Below are positions 27,123 through 35,047 of a stretch of DNA of 64,000 nucleotides, piece by piece. The notes under the pieces were generated by a model. It saw only the letters and a list, made by a program, of their open reading frames with translations, was not told where the DNA came from and did not search any database. Each line of letters begins with the position of its first letter. Positions within the stretch are counted from its first letter, which is position 1. The stretch covers positions 1-64,000 of the forward strand of contig JAKSIV010000005.1 in NCBI GenBank assembly GCA_024398635.1. The letters are read 5' to 3'. This DNA is from Bacteroidaceae bacterium (GTDB taxonomy: Bacteria; Bacteroidota; Bacteroidia; Bacteroidales; Bacteroidaceae). The position numbers and the translations under genes were made by a program.

Positions 27123-29006
27123 TTATTTATTGTTGTTTGTTATATACTCAATCAGGTTTTGGGCCGTCTGGGATGTCTTTTGCATCTGCCGTTTCAGTTT
27201 ACGGGTAAAAAGCCACGCCCTGAGTTCAAACAGAAGCCCGATGGGGAAAACAATTCCCACAAGCCTGTCGGCCCATATTTTTTCAAACGGAGGCTGTACT
27301 CCATGACTCTGAAGCAACGGAAAACCGTTAAGCATCTCCAGCTCGACACGATCCCGGCTGTTGCCGAGTTCCGTGACAAGAGCCTCCAGTTCAACATTCA
27401 GTTCTGTCAGTTCGGATGCATCCACTCTGCCGAAAAACAACTTGCGGTAACCGGGTACTGAATTAAGCAGTACGGACTGTTCCAGATCGTCACTCATCCG
27501 TCTGATATCCTTCAGTGAAGCGACACATTTATCTCTGTCCGGATCATCGATAACCACATCCTTACGGACAATGTGGCGCTTGACCTTTGTACCGAACCAA
27601 TAGCGTATGAATTCCGTTACCACATCCCATTGGAACAGTGTGGAATCTCCATTGGCCTTGACCGTAAAGAATACGCTCAGAGGTGTAAGCACAATGACGC
27701 TGAACCAACAGCCCACTATACTCCATTCACCCTCACGGAACATCTTCTCGCCGGATACCGATGTTATGTAGAACAGTATGAAAGTAAACACCGATACAAT
27801 GACAGGTATGCCAAGACCGCCCTTTCTTATGATCGCTCCGAGCGGAGCACCGATAAAGAAGAATATCAGGATTGAAAGAGCATTGGTTATTTTTTTCATC
27901 CACTCGATCCAGTGACGGCGGATGGTCTTGTCGCCATAGTACATATTGGAACTCTTTATTGCCAGGTCACTGGCCTGAGTCTGTATCTTGGACCGCATAT
28001 CGCTCTTTATGTCAACCTGATGGTTGCGACTTGATACGGCATACACGCTGTCAGCGTTTATAATCTTGGCTTTGAGTTTCTCAAATGCCGCAGAGTCAGA
28101 TTTCTGCATCCGATAGGTACTAAGTGCCGTAACCTTGAATTCACTCATATTGCCACGGCCTACACTGTCCTGATTGTTTGACAGAGAATCTATCGTATGT
28201 TTGATCTCATTCATGTTTTTGCTCATTGCCTGTGAGCTTATCAACCCATCAGGAGCCTCCTTCATGTCGGAGTTGAATTCGAGCAATATATGTTTCTCAC
28301 GAAAACCCTCACGACGGTAAGGTTTACCCTTACTGTCTATATCCTTCTCCTGGCAGAACTGCTCACCGCTGAAGAGATGCAGATAGAGATGCTGCTTATC
28401 GGCAGTGGTCTCCATGTATGCGGAGTCCGATACAATAACACTCAGATTCTCATAACCGTCACGATGATCATAGATAGTGACATCATATAGGGCACCCGTA
28501 TTGAAATCCTTATGCTTTACATACATGTTAAAGCCCTGTATCTGGTTATAGAACACACCCTCAGGTATCTCCAGTTCCGGATTCTTCTCGTTTATAGTGT
28601 AAATGAGAGCATACAGGTTCTTGGCAGCATGAGGTACAGTTACATTCTGGAAATAAAATGACACACCGGCAAGGAAGACGGAAAAGACCATTACAGGACG
28701 CATGATACGCAACAGCGGAATGCCGGACGTCTTCATGGCCAGCAGTTCCAGACGCTCGCCGAAATTACCGAAGGTAATCAACGATGCCATAAGCACCGCC
28801 AAGGGTAATGCCTGAGGAACAAGCGTGAGAGCAAACTCCCAGAAGAATTTGGCCAGCATGGCAAAACTCAGGCCCTTACCCACAATGTCCTCGGCGTAAC
28901 GCCACAGAACATTCATCAGGAGAACGAAAAGACATATGGCAAACGCCGCCACAAACAGCAGCAGAAAGCTTTTTAAGATAAAGATATCAAGTCTTTTCGG
29001 TCTCAT
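27123..29006 (-). CDS. LptF/LptG-family LPS export permease
   Basis: 627 residues. N-terminal membrane segments (RPKRLDIFILKSFLLLFVAAFAICLFVLLMNVLWRYAEDI, in part), the typical FGNFGERLELLAMKTSGIPL coupling-helix region and a large periplasmic domain (~residues 120-370). Then come three further segments (ALSILIFFFIGAPLGAIIRKGGLG). An added C-terminal part of ~150 residues ends in another hydrophobic stretch. The protein extracts lipopolysaccharide toward the Lpt bridge. It is much longer than the ~360-residue E. coli LptF or LptG; long single-gene forms are usual in Bacteroidetes. Followed by the aminotransferase gene at 2 bases. Confidence 0.88.
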   Translation of the reverse strand: MRPKRLDIFILKSFLLLFVAAFAICLFVLLMNVLWRYAEDIVGKGLSFAMLAKFFWEFALTLVPQALPLAVLMASLITFGNFGERLELLAMKTSGIPLLRIMRPVMVFSVFLAGVSFYFQNVTVPHAAKNLYALIYTINEKNPELEIPEGVFYNQIQGFNMYVKHKDFNTGALYDVTIYDHRDGYENLSVIVSDSAYMETTADKQHLYLHLFSGEQFCQEKDIDSKGKPYRREGFREKHILLEFNSDMKEAPDGLISSQAMSKNMNEIKHTIDSLSNNQDSVGRGNMSEFKVTALSTYRMQKSDSAAFEKLKAKIINADSVYAVSSRNHQVDIKSDMRSKIQTQASDLAIKSSNMYYGDKTIRRHWIEWMKKITNALSILIFFFIGAPLGAIIRKGGLGIPVIVSVFTFILFYITSVSGEKMFREGEWSIVGCWFSVIVLTPLSVFFTVKANGDSTLFQWDVVTEFIRYWFGTKVKRHIVRKDVVIDDPDRDKCVASLKDIRRMSDDLEQSVLLNSVPGYRKLFFGRVDASELTELNVELEALVTELGNSRDRVELEMLNGFPLLQSHGVQPPFEKIWADRLVGIVFPIGLLFELRAWLFTRKLKRQMQKTSQTAQNLIEYITNNNK

Positions 29007-29086
29007 TCAGACATGCAAAATTTTCCAAACTGCGAAGGTACGAAAAATTTGCGTGTTATTTGACCAGTTAGGAATATTTCAGGATT

Positions 29087-29488
29087 CTACAGACCGCAAC
29101 GGCGGAGTGCCTCTATTGACGTATCCCAAAGGCTACGCACCTCTTCTTCGGCATCAGAATCCGCAAAATCGGTTATTTCAAGTGAGTAGTTGGAAGTCAG
29201 GTCATTTTTAAGAATGCGCATTTCAAAATAGGTTCCAGGCTCATCATCCATCCAATGGAAACGCACATACGTATTCTGGCGGCAATTGATCAGTTCTGCC
29301 TCACGGGACTCATGCTTGCCCCAAATGAAACTGAAAATCTTACCATCTGAACGTACATCATCAGCAAACCATGATGTCAGACCGGGAACAGTCGCTATTG
29401 CCTCCCATATCATTGGTATGGACTGTGAACTCAATCCATATTCAAGAACAACTTTCGTCTTGGCTGGTATATTCTTATCTGAAGCCAT
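29087..29488 (-). CDS. START-like (SRPBCC fold) protein
   Basis: 133 residues from the ATG at 29488; a GTG four codons upstream is possible. No signal peptide. The string VPGLTSWFADDVRSDGKIFSFIWGK followed by REAELINC, FHWMDDEPGTYFEMRI and SLEITDFADSDAEEEV matches the Bacteroidetes START-like family, an SRPBCC fold that binds hydrophobic ligands in other groups. Function unknown. It lies 80 bases upstream of the Lpt permease on the same strand, which may be a hint at an envelope link. Confidence 0.8.
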   Translation of the reverse strand: MASDKNIPAKTKVVLEYGLSSQSIPMIWEAIATVPGLTSWFADDVRSDGKIFSFIWGKHESREAELINCRQNTYVRFHWMDDEPGTYFEMRILKNDLTSNYSLEITDFADSDAEEEVRSLWDTSIEALRRCGL

Positions 29489-29541
29489 AGTATTATGCAC
29501 TTATGTTCTATTGCAAAGAAATATTAAAATCATTTAATTTC

Positions 29542-29571
29542 CAAATATAAACCGAATAAATTTCCAACAAA
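29542..29571 (-). promoter_or_regulatory. Promoter of the START-like gene
   Basis: On the minus strand TTTG (29571-29568), 18-base spacer, TATATTTG (29549-29542), 53 bases before the ATG. Confidence 0.5.
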
Positions 29572-29588
29572 AATATGATGGAGAAAAG

Positions 29589-29619
29589 TTGCAGGTATCA
29601 AAAAACGACATTACCTTTG
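29589..29619 (+). promoter_or_regulatory. tRNA promoter
   Basis: TTG (29589-29591), 20-base spacer, TACCTTTG (29612-29619); the tRNA 5' end is 20 bases further on. Confidence 0.65.
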
Positions 29620-29638
29620 CACCCGCTTATCAAGCGAT

Positions 29639-29712
29639 GGCGGGATAGCTCAGCTGGTTAGAGCGCATGATTCATAATCATGAGGTCCCCGGTTCAATCC
29701 CGGGTCCCGCTA
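29639..29712 (+). tRNA. tRNA with CAT anticodon (elongator Met, or Ile2)
   Basis: A 74-base cloverleaf. Acceptor GGCGGGA (29639-29645) pairs with TCCCGCT (29705-29711), position 1-72 being a G-U wobble. T8-A9 is followed by GCTC/GAGC D stem, anticodon stem CATGA/TCATG with loop TTCATAA (anticodon CAT at 29673-29675), and T stem CCCGG/CCGGG with loop TTCAATC. Discriminator A at 29712. CCA is not encoded. It lacks the three G-C pairs in the anticodon stem of initiator tRNA, so it is not tRNA-fMet. Elongator tRNA-Met is likelier, but a lysidine-modified tRNA-Ile2 cannot be excluded. Confidence 0.92.
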
Positions 29713-29718
29713 CGTAAA

Positions 29719-29754
29719 AGAAAGAGAGGTCTAACAACCTCTCTTTTTCTTTTC
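29719..29754 (+). terminator. Terminator after the tRNA
   Basis: AAAGAGAGGT (29721-29730) pairs with ACCTCTCTTT (29737-29746) around a 6-base loop, followed by TTCTTTT. Confidence 0.85.
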
Positions 29755-29756
29755 CT

Positions 29757-29793
29757 CCGCAGAACCCAGGCTTGAACCGAGGACCTCTGGTCC
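29757..29793 (-). repeat. Inverted, degenerate copy of the tRNA 3' half
   Basis: Read on the minus strand, this segment gives GAGGTCC-T-CGGTTCAA-G-CC-T-GGGT..TGC. That aligns with GAGGTCC-C-CGGTTCAA-T-CC-C-GGGTCCCGC of the tRNA (29682-29710), with about 24 of 29 positions identical. It is a partial tRNA copy in the opposite orientation, 45 bases downstream of the real one. Confidence 0.6.
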
Positions 29794-29978
29794 TTTTTTT
29801 AGTTCGCCACAGCGAACAGGGCGGCCTCCGGCCGCTCTCGCTCGCATACTCGCTTCGCCCCAATACGTTTGAACCTGCGTAGTCAATCATTTATTATTAA
29901 TTAAGGTATTGATATGGGGAAAAAGTGTAATTTTGCGGTGCTTTTGCAAAGTGGAGATTACAATTTAAGCATATAGAT

Positions 29979-30992
29979 ATGGAATTAATGGAGCAGATTA
30001 TTGCGCGTGCCAAGCAGAACAAGCAGCGCATTGTGTTGCCCGAGGGTACCGAGGAACGCACTCTTAAGGCAGCCGACAGGGTTCTGGCCGACGGTGTGGC
30101 AGACCTTATTATCATAGGCAGCAAATCAGAGATTGAGGAACTTGCCGCACAGTGGGGTCTCAAGAACATCTCAAAGGCCACAATCATTGACCCGGAGAAC
30201 AACCCCAAGAAGGATTACTACGCAAACCTGCTGTTTGAGCTGCGCAAGAACAAAGGCATGACCATTGAGGAGGCTCAGCAGAAGGTGCTTGACCCGCTTT
30301 ACCTGGGTTGCCTGATCATCAAGAACGGCGACGCCGACGGTCAGCTGGCAGGTGCCCGCAACACCACAGGTAATGTGCTCCGTCCCGCTCTCCAGATAAT
30401 CAAGACCGCTCCCGGCATATCAGTGGTATCAGGTGCATTCATCATGATAACCAAGACCCCGCAGTACGGAGAAAACGGAATCATGGTATTTGCAGACTGC
30501 GCCGTTACTCCGGTGCCCGATGCAGACCAGCTGGCACAGATTGCCGTTGCATCGGCCGGAACCGCTACCGCAGTAGCCGGATTCGCCGAGCCCCGTGTTG
30601 CAATGCTCAGCTTCTCAACCAAGGGTTCTGCCAAGCACGAGGTTGTTGACAAGGTTACCACAGCTCTTGCCAAAGCTAAGGAGCTTGCTCCCACCCTTAA
30701 GATTGACGGTGAGCTCCAGGCCGATGCCGCTATCGTTCCGTCAGTAGGCGCAAGCAAGGCTCCCGGATCAGAGATTGCAGGTAAGGCAAACGTTCTGGTA
30801 TTCCCCAACCTGGAGGTTGGCAACATCGCATACAAGCTGGTACAGCGCATCGGTAACGCCGAGGCCATCGGCCCTATCCTTCAGGGTATTGCTCGCCCCG
30901 TGAACGACCTTTCACGCGGCTGCTCAGTTGATGACGTTTATAAAATGATCGCTGTCACATCCAATCAGGCAATGGCAGCCAAAAAAGCATAA
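29979..30992 (+). CDS. pta: Phosphate acetyltransferase
   Basis: Converts acetyl-CoA and phosphate to acetyl phosphate. 337 residues, the short single-domain PTA form without the E. coli N-terminal regulatory domains. Features: [77 protein letters not shown] and [10 protein letters not shown]. It is 6 bases from ackA; together they make the acetate/ATP branch of anaerobic fermentation. Confidence 0.96.
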   Translation: MELMEQIIARAKQNKQRIVLPEGTEERTLKAADRVLADGVADLIIIGSKSEIEELAAQWGLKNISKATIIDPENNPKKDYYANLLFELRKNKGMTIEEAQQKVLDPLYLGCLIIKNGDADGQLAGARNTTGNVLRPALQIIKTAPGISVVSGAFIMITKTPQYGENGIMVFADCAVTPVPDADQLAQIAVASAGTATAVAGFAEPRVAMLSFSTKGSAKHEVVDKVTTALAKAKELAPTLKIDGELQADAAIVPSVGASKAPGSEIAGKANVLVFPNLEVGNIAYKLVQRIGNAEAIGPILQGIARPVNDLSRGCSVDDVYKMIAVTSNQAMAAKKA

Positions 30993-30998
30993 CATACG

Positions 30999-32198
30999 AT
31001 GAAGATTCTGGTATTGAACTGCGGCAGCTCGTCAATCAAGTACAAGCTGTTTGACATGGATAAGAACGATGTCATTGCACAGGGCGGAATTGAGAAGATA
31101 GGCATGAAGGGATCCTTCCTGAAGCTGACCGATAAGGACGGCAATAAGGTTGTAATAGAAAAAGAGATCCCCGAGCATACCGTAGGTGTAAAGTTCATAT
31201 TCGAGATACTTACCGGCAGCCAGTACGGCGTTATCAAGTCTCTAAGTGAGATCAATGCCGTTGGTCACCGCATGGTACACGGAGGCGAGAAGTTCAACAA
31301 GAGCGTTATCCTTACCCCCGATGTACTGGAGGCATTCGCTGCCTGCAACGATCTGGCTCCGCTGCACAACCCCGCAAACCTGAAGGGTGTGAACGCTGTA
31401 AGCGAGCTGCTGCCCAAGGTTCCGCAGGTTGGTGTATTTGATACCGCATTCCATCAGACTATGCCTGATTATGCATATCTGTATGCAATTCCTTACGAGC
31501 TGTATCAGAAGTATGGCGTTCGCCGTTACGGATTCCACGGAACATCACACCGTTTTGTATCGGGCGAGATTTGCAAGTATCTTGGCATCAAGCCTGAGGG
31601 CTCAAAGATAATCACCTGCCACATTGGTAACGGCGGTTCTATCACAGCAGTTAAGGACGGCAAGAGCGTTGACACCACAATGGGTCTTACTCCTCTGGAG
31701 GGCATCATGATGGGTACCCGCAGCGGTGACATTGACGCCGGTGCAGTTACATTCCTTATGGAGAAGGAGGGACTTGACAGCACAGGTATGTCAAACCTGC
31801 TGAACAAGAAGTCCGGTCTGCTGGGTATATCAGGCGCATCGAGCGATATGCGTGAGGTTACCGCATCAATGGAGGCAGGTAACGAGCGCGCTGCTCTGGC
31901 CAAGAAGATGTACGCTTACCGCATCAAGAAATACATCGGCGCATTCGCTGCTGCAATGGGTGGCGTTGACGTTGTGGTATTTACCGGCGGTGTTGGTGAG
32001 AACCGTCATGAGGTTCGTGAGGCCGTATGTGAGGGCTTGGAGTTCCTTGGCATCAAGCTTGACAAGGAGCAGAACGCAAAAATCATGTTCGGCAAGGATG
32101 GCATCATATCGACCCCAGACTCAAAAGTCAAGGTGGTTGTCTTACCAACCGATGAAGAGTTGATGATAGCGCAAGACACGATGGCGCTGGTCAAATAA
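30999..32198 (+). CDS. ackA: Acetate kinase
   Basis: Makes ATP and acetate from acetyl phosphate. 399 residues, ASKHA fold. MKILVLNCGSSSIKYKLF (phosphate-1 loop), AVGHRMVHGGEKF, VFDTAFHQTMPDYAYLYAIPYEL, the catalytic-region RRYGFHGTSHRFVS, HIGNGGSITAVKDGKSVDTTMG and FTGGVGENRHEVR (adenosine motif). The stop codon lies inside the arm of a perfect terminator hairpin shared with the converging lpxH. Confidence 0.97.
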   Translation: MKILVLNCGSSSIKYKLFDMDKNDVIAQGGIEKIGMKGSFLKLTDKDGNKVVIEKEIPEHTVGVKFIFEILTGSQYGVIKSLSEINAVGHRMVHGGEKFNKSVILTPDVLEAFAACNDLAPLHNPANLKGVNAVSELLPKVPQVGVFDTAFHQTMPDYAYLYAIPYELYQKYGVRRYGFHGTSHRFVSGEICKYLGIKPEGSKIITCHIGNGGSITAVKDGKSVDTTMGLTPLEGIMMGTRSGDIDAGAVTFLMEKEGLDSTGMSNLLNKKSGLLGISGASSDMREVTASMEAGNERAALAKKMYAYRIKKYIGAFAAAMGGVDVVVFTGGVGENRHEVREAVCEGLEFLGIKLDKEQNAKIMFGKDGIISTPDSKVKVVVLPTDEELMIAQDTMALVK

Positions 32199-32230
32199 AA
32201 AAAGCTGCTTTCGAGCAGCTTTTTTTATTT
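32193..32230. terminator. Shared bidirectional terminator containing both stop codons
   Basis: AAATAAAAAAAGCTGCT (32193-32209) is perfectly complementary to 32214-32230 across a TTCG tetraloop (32210-32213), a 17-bp stem. It includes the ackA stop (32196-32198) and the lpxH stop (32225-32227). Confidence 0.92.
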
Positions 32231-32989
32231 ATTGTCACCTCCTTCGAGGTAATTGTGCATCGTCAAGGTTTTGCCGTCAAAGACTGCGTAGGTGTATTGG
32301 GTTATCCAATCACCAATTATCATAAGACGGCTGGAGTGAGTGAGCATAAGGTCTAGCTCAATGTGACGATGGCCGAATATGAAGTAGTTTATGTCGGGAT
32401 GGGTTTTAAGGTATTCCTTAGCGTATATGACCTGAAACTCCTTATCCTCACCAAGATATTTGTCAACTCCGCTGAGACGGTGCTTCTCCATACTCTTTTT
32501 TGCCCATGAAAGGCCGAACCACATGCTCCAGCGTGTGGGCAGCAGGGAATAGAGGAACTGGCATACACGGCTGCGGAAAATGCCTCTCAGGAAACGGAAC
32601 GTACGACTGGAATCACCCATTCCGTCACCATGAGCCAGGAAGAACTCCTTACCCATAATCTCAACTGTAATGGGTTCCTTATGAAGGATAACACCGCATT
32701 CGCGCTCCAGATAACCAAAAGACCAGATGTCGTGATTACCTATGAAATAGTGAACCTCGATGCCTCGGTCTGTAAGCTCGGATATCTTGCCAAGAAAACG
32801 GGTGTAGCCTTTGGGTACCACATATTTGAACTCATACCAGTAGTCAAACATGTCGCCAAGCATGTAGATAGCCTGAGCCTTGTCCTTGATATCATCAAGG
32901 AAACGCACCAGACGGCGTTCCTGCATCCGCTTATGGTCAATAGCCCATGAGCCCAGATGAGCATCGGAGATAAAATAAACCTGTTTCAT
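32225..32989 (-). CDS. lpxH: UDP-2,3-diacylglucosamine diphosphatase
   Basis: Lipid A pathway pyrophosphatase producing lipid X. 254 residues, calcineurin-like metallophosphoesterase with motifs in order: SDAHLG (~8), GDMFDYW (~45), GNHDIW (~84), AHGDG (~119) and GHRHIE (~207). A hydrophobic, basic helical insertion (SLLPTRWSMWFGLSWAKK) fits the membrane-associating cap. Its ATG overlaps the upstream DUF59 gene by 4 bases. Last gene of efp-radC-sufT-lpxH. Confidence 0.9.
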   Translation of the reverse strand: MKQVYFISDAHLGSWAIDHKRMQERRLVRFLDDIKDKAQAIYMLGDMFDYWYEFKYVVPKGYTRFLGKISELTDRGIEVHYFIGNHDIWSFGYLERECGVILHKEPITVEIMGKEFFLAHGDGMGDSSRTFRFLRGIFRSRVCQFLYSLLPTRWSMWFGLSWAKKSMEKHRLSGVDKYLGEDKEFQVIYAKEYLKTHPDINYFIFGHRHIELDLMLTHSSRLMIIGDWITQYTYAVFDGKTLTMHNYLEGGDNK

Positions 32990-33300
32990 ATCAGTCCCAG
33001 TTCAAGTTTGGCCTCTTCACTCATCATATCCTTGTCCCACTCAGGCTCAAAGACAAGATTTACGGTGGCCGATTTGACGCACTCCAGCCCCTCTACCCTC
33101 AGGCGTATATCCTCAACGATGAAATCCGCCAGAGAGCAGCCAGGAGCAGTCAGCGTCATATCGATGCTGACATTGGCATCATCATCGACATCGACCTTAT
33201 AGATTAGGCCAAGGTTGTAAATATCGACAGGTATCTCAGGATCATAAACGGTCTTGAGTACCTCGATGACTTTCTCCTCTATATCAAACTTTTCACTCAT
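32986..33300 (-). CDS. MIP18/DUF59 family Fe-S assembly protein, SufT-like
   Basis: 104 residues, one DUF59 domain: VIEVLKTVYDPEIPVDIYNLGLIY, MTLTAPGCSLADFIVEDI with the conserved Cys, and VNLVFEPEWDKDMMSEEAK. The EPEW-D-MMSEEAK-LELG end is typical of SufT-like proteins that help mature Fe-S proteins. It does not carry the fused domains of PaaD. In an operon between radC (6 bases) and lpxH (4-base overlap). Confidence 0.88.
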   Translation of the reverse strand: MSEKFDIEEKVIEVLKTVYDPEIPVDIYNLGLIYKVDVDDDANVSIDMTLTAPGCSLADFIVEDIRLRVEGLECVKSATVNLVFEPEWDKDMMSEEAKLELGLI

Positions 33301-33306
33301 CTCCTC

Positions 33307-34002
33307 TTAAAGCCGACCGTGATCGGCATAACTGTAATATCCGCCATCAGTGAATATCACATGATCCAGCAACGATATATCCATCGTGTAGCATGCCTGA
33401 CGGACGGCTGTTGTAAGACCGTCATCCTGACGGCTTGGAATCAGATTGCCCGACGGGTGATTATGACACATCGCTACAGCTGTTGCCCTGTGCACAATCG
33501 CTTCACGTACTATACAGCGGACATCGACCGAGGCACTTGTAAGGCCTCCCTGACTTATAAGCATGCTGTCTATCACTCTGCCTGCCTGATTGAGCAGCAA
33601 CACATGGCACTCCTCAACCTGCTTATCGGCCATGACGGGATAGAACCAGTCATAGATGTCACGCGACGTCCTGATAACGGGCTTACGCAAAGGCTTTTCT
33701 TCCTTACGGCGTCTGCCCAACTCACATGCGGCCAGGATCGTAATTGCCTTGGCCTCACCTATTCCTTTAAAAGAGCATAGCTCCCCGACGCTAAGTTTTC
33801 CAAGTTCGGAAAGACTGTTGCGGCAGGAAGCCATCACTTTTTGTGTCAAAGCCACCACCGAATCTTCAGTGTTTCCCGTGTGTATCAGAATCGCCAGTAA
33901 CTCAGCGTTTGTAAGCGCACTTGCGCCCTTTTGCTTCATCTTTTCGCGGGGGCGATCCTCAAGGGCCCACTGTTTAAGATTCAGCTTGTCCGGCTTCTGC
34001 AT
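33307..34002 (-). CDS. radC: RadC-family JAB-domain protein
   Basis: 231 residues. N-terminal helix-hairpin-helix region (LLAILIHTGNTEDSVVALTQ, CSFKGIGEAKAITILAACELGRR) and a C-terminal JAB/MPN metalloprotease-like domain with EECHVLLLNQAGRVID and the zinc motif HNHPSGNLIPSRQDD. A DNA-repair role was proposed historically, but the biochemical function is still unsettled. 8 bases after efp. Confidence 0.92.
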   Translation of the reverse strand: MQKPDKLNLKQWALEDRPREKMKQKGASALTNAELLAILIHTGNTEDSVVALTQKVMASCRNSLSELGKLSVGELCSFKGIGEAKAITILAACELGRRRKEEKPLRKPVIRTSRDIYDWFYPVMADKQVEECHVLLLNQAGRVIDSMLISQGGLTSASVDVRCIVREAIVHRATAVAMCHNHPSGNLIPSRQDDGLTTAVRQACYTMDISLLDHVIFTDGGYYSYADHGRL

Positions 34003-34009
34003 TAAATGT

Positions 34010-34576
34010 TTATGCCTTCACGCGGCCCTGGTATGAACCGTCACGCGTATCGACCTCTATGAGTTCACCTTCATTGATGAACAGAGGTACGCGTACTTCG
34101 TTTCCGGTTTCAACCTTGGCAGGTTTTGTTGTGTTGGTTGCGGTGTCACCCTTCAGACCGGGTTCGGTATAAACGACCTTAAGAACGACCTTTACTGGCA
34201 GATCAGCGAACAGGATGTCACCTGTAGTAGCGTTTGTGACAACTTCAACGACTTCACCTTCCTTAAGGTAGTCAACACCATTGATAAGGTCCTTCATAAG
34301 GGTAATCTGCTCAAAGTCTTCCTGGTTCATGAAGACGTAGCCCATCTCATCCTGATACAGGTACTGGTAAGGACGACGCTCCACGCGAACATCCTCCAAC
34401 TTGAAACCGATCTGGAATGTGCGCTCCAATACACGACCGTTAACAACGTTCTTAAGCTTGGTGCGTACGAATGTGTTTCCCTTACCGGGCTTTACATGGA
34501 GAAAATCAATGCAGAAATAAAGCTGGCCCTCCAAATTGATGCAGGTACCGATCTTAATGTCTTGACAAAGAATCAT
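34010..34576 (-). CDS. efp: Elongation factor P
   Basis: Rescues ribosomes stalled on polyproline. 188 residues in three beta domains. The tip loop reads [14 protein letters not shown], with Lys32 at the position that contacts the peptidyl-transferase centre. The second signature is [22 protein letters not shown]. No EpmA-type modification gene is in view. The first gene of a four-gene operon, with a well-formed promoter at 34621-34651. Confidence 0.95.
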   Translation of the reverse strand: MILCQDIKIGTCINLEGQLYFCIDFLHVKPGKGNTFVRTKLKNVVNGRVLERTFQIGFKLEDVRVERRPYQYLYQDEMGYVFMNQEDFEQITLMKDLINGVDYLKEGEVVEVVTNATTGDILFADLPVKVVLKVVYTEPGLKGDTATNTTKPAKVETGNEVRVPLFINEGELIEVDTRDGSYQGRVKA

Positions 34577-34620
34577 AAAAGTCTGTTTGTTCTATTATTA
34601 ATAAAAATCTTTTCGCATTG

Positions 34621-34651
34621 CAAAAGTAGTGCAATGAGACAAATAGACAAA
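34621..34651 (-). promoter_or_regulatory. efp operon promoter
   Basis: On the minus strand TTTG (34651-34648), 19-base spacer, TACTTTTG (34628-34621); leader about 40 bases. Confidence 0.65.
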
Positions 34652-34676
34652 ACTTTAGACAAAAAAAGAGATGCAA

Positions 34677-34708
34677 TTTGCATATTAAGAAAAAAGAAAC
34701 TACCTTTG
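34677..34708 (+). promoter_or_regulatory. rpmH promoter
   Basis: TTTG (34677-34680), 20-base spacer, TACCTTTG (34701-34708); leader about 42 bases to the ATG at 34755. It is divergent from the efp promoter only 26 bases away. Confidence 0.7.
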
Positions 34709-34754
34709 CCCTCCGATTCCCAAACTGATAGGAAAACAATAAAAATATATAACG

Positions 34755-34916
34755 ATGAAAAGAACATTTCAGCCTTCTAACAGGAAGAGAAAGAACAAGC
34801 ACGGTTTCCGTGAGAGAATGGCCTCAGCAAACGGCCGCAGGGTACTTGCATCACGCAGAGCAAAGGGCCGCAAGAAACTGACAGTATCTGACGAGTACTG
34901 CGGAAACAAGAAGTAA
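34755..34916 (+). CDS. rpmH: 50S ribosomal protein L34
   Basis: 53 residues: [42 protein letters not shown] and a short acidic end ([11 protein letters not shown]). The MKRTFQPS start and RRAKGRK core are diagnostic. It is not beside dnaA/rnpA here; it has its own promoter and terminator. Confidence 0.96.
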   Translation: MKRTFQPSNRKRKNKHGFRERMASANGRRVLASRRAKGRKKLTVSDEYCGNKK

Positions 34917-34943
34917 TACTTTATTATCATAGGGTATATAAGA

Positions 34944-34977
34944 ATGGGTCGGACTTGACGTCCGGCCCATTTGTTTT
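34944..34977 (+). terminator. rpmH terminator
   Basis: ATGGGTCGGAC (34944-34954) pairs with GTCCGGCCCAT (34960-34970), one T-G wobble, loop TTGAC, then TTGTTTT. Confidence 0.85.
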
Positions 34978-34987
34978 AACTGGTCTA

Positions 34988-35028
34988 CAAAAAAAGAGTC
35001 CGGTATGAACCGAAGTCATACCGGACTC
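34988..35028 (-). terminator. Terminator of the SusC/SusD locus
   Basis: On the minus strand GAGTCCGGTATGA and its complement (13-bp perfect stem, 34996-35008 with 35016-35028) are followed by a run of T (34995-34989). Confidence 0.9.
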
Positions 35029-35047
35029 AAAATATTAGCAAAGTAGA

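Larger units (their letters stand above)
29713..29978. other. Intergenic region between the tRNA and pta
   Basis: Contains the tRNA terminator, the inverted tRNA fragment, a second small hairpin GGACC-TCT-GGTCC followed by seven T (29781-29800), and two GC-rich palindromes: GTTCGC/GCGAAC at ~29802-29816 and GCGGCC/GGCCGC at ~29820-29835. A TAATTTTG box at 29928-29935 precedes pta, with a TTG 16 bases upstream (weak promoter). No coding sequence is supported. Confidence 0.6.

Noticed and set aside
29639..29712. Initiator tRNA-fMet
   Set aside because: There are no three consecutive G-C pairs at the base of the anticodon stem and no C1-A72 mismatch.
29800..29880. GC-rich palindromes as an attachment site or mobile-element end
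   Set aside because: The two short palindromes are not repeated elsewhere in the window, and no integrase or transposase is nearby.
29678..29890. Minus-strand open frame ending GIEPGTS, overlapping the tRNA
   Set aside because: It reads through the tRNA 3' half, its terminator and the inverted tRNA fragment. The composition is not protein-like; this is a well-known type of false gene at Bacteroidetes tRNA loci.
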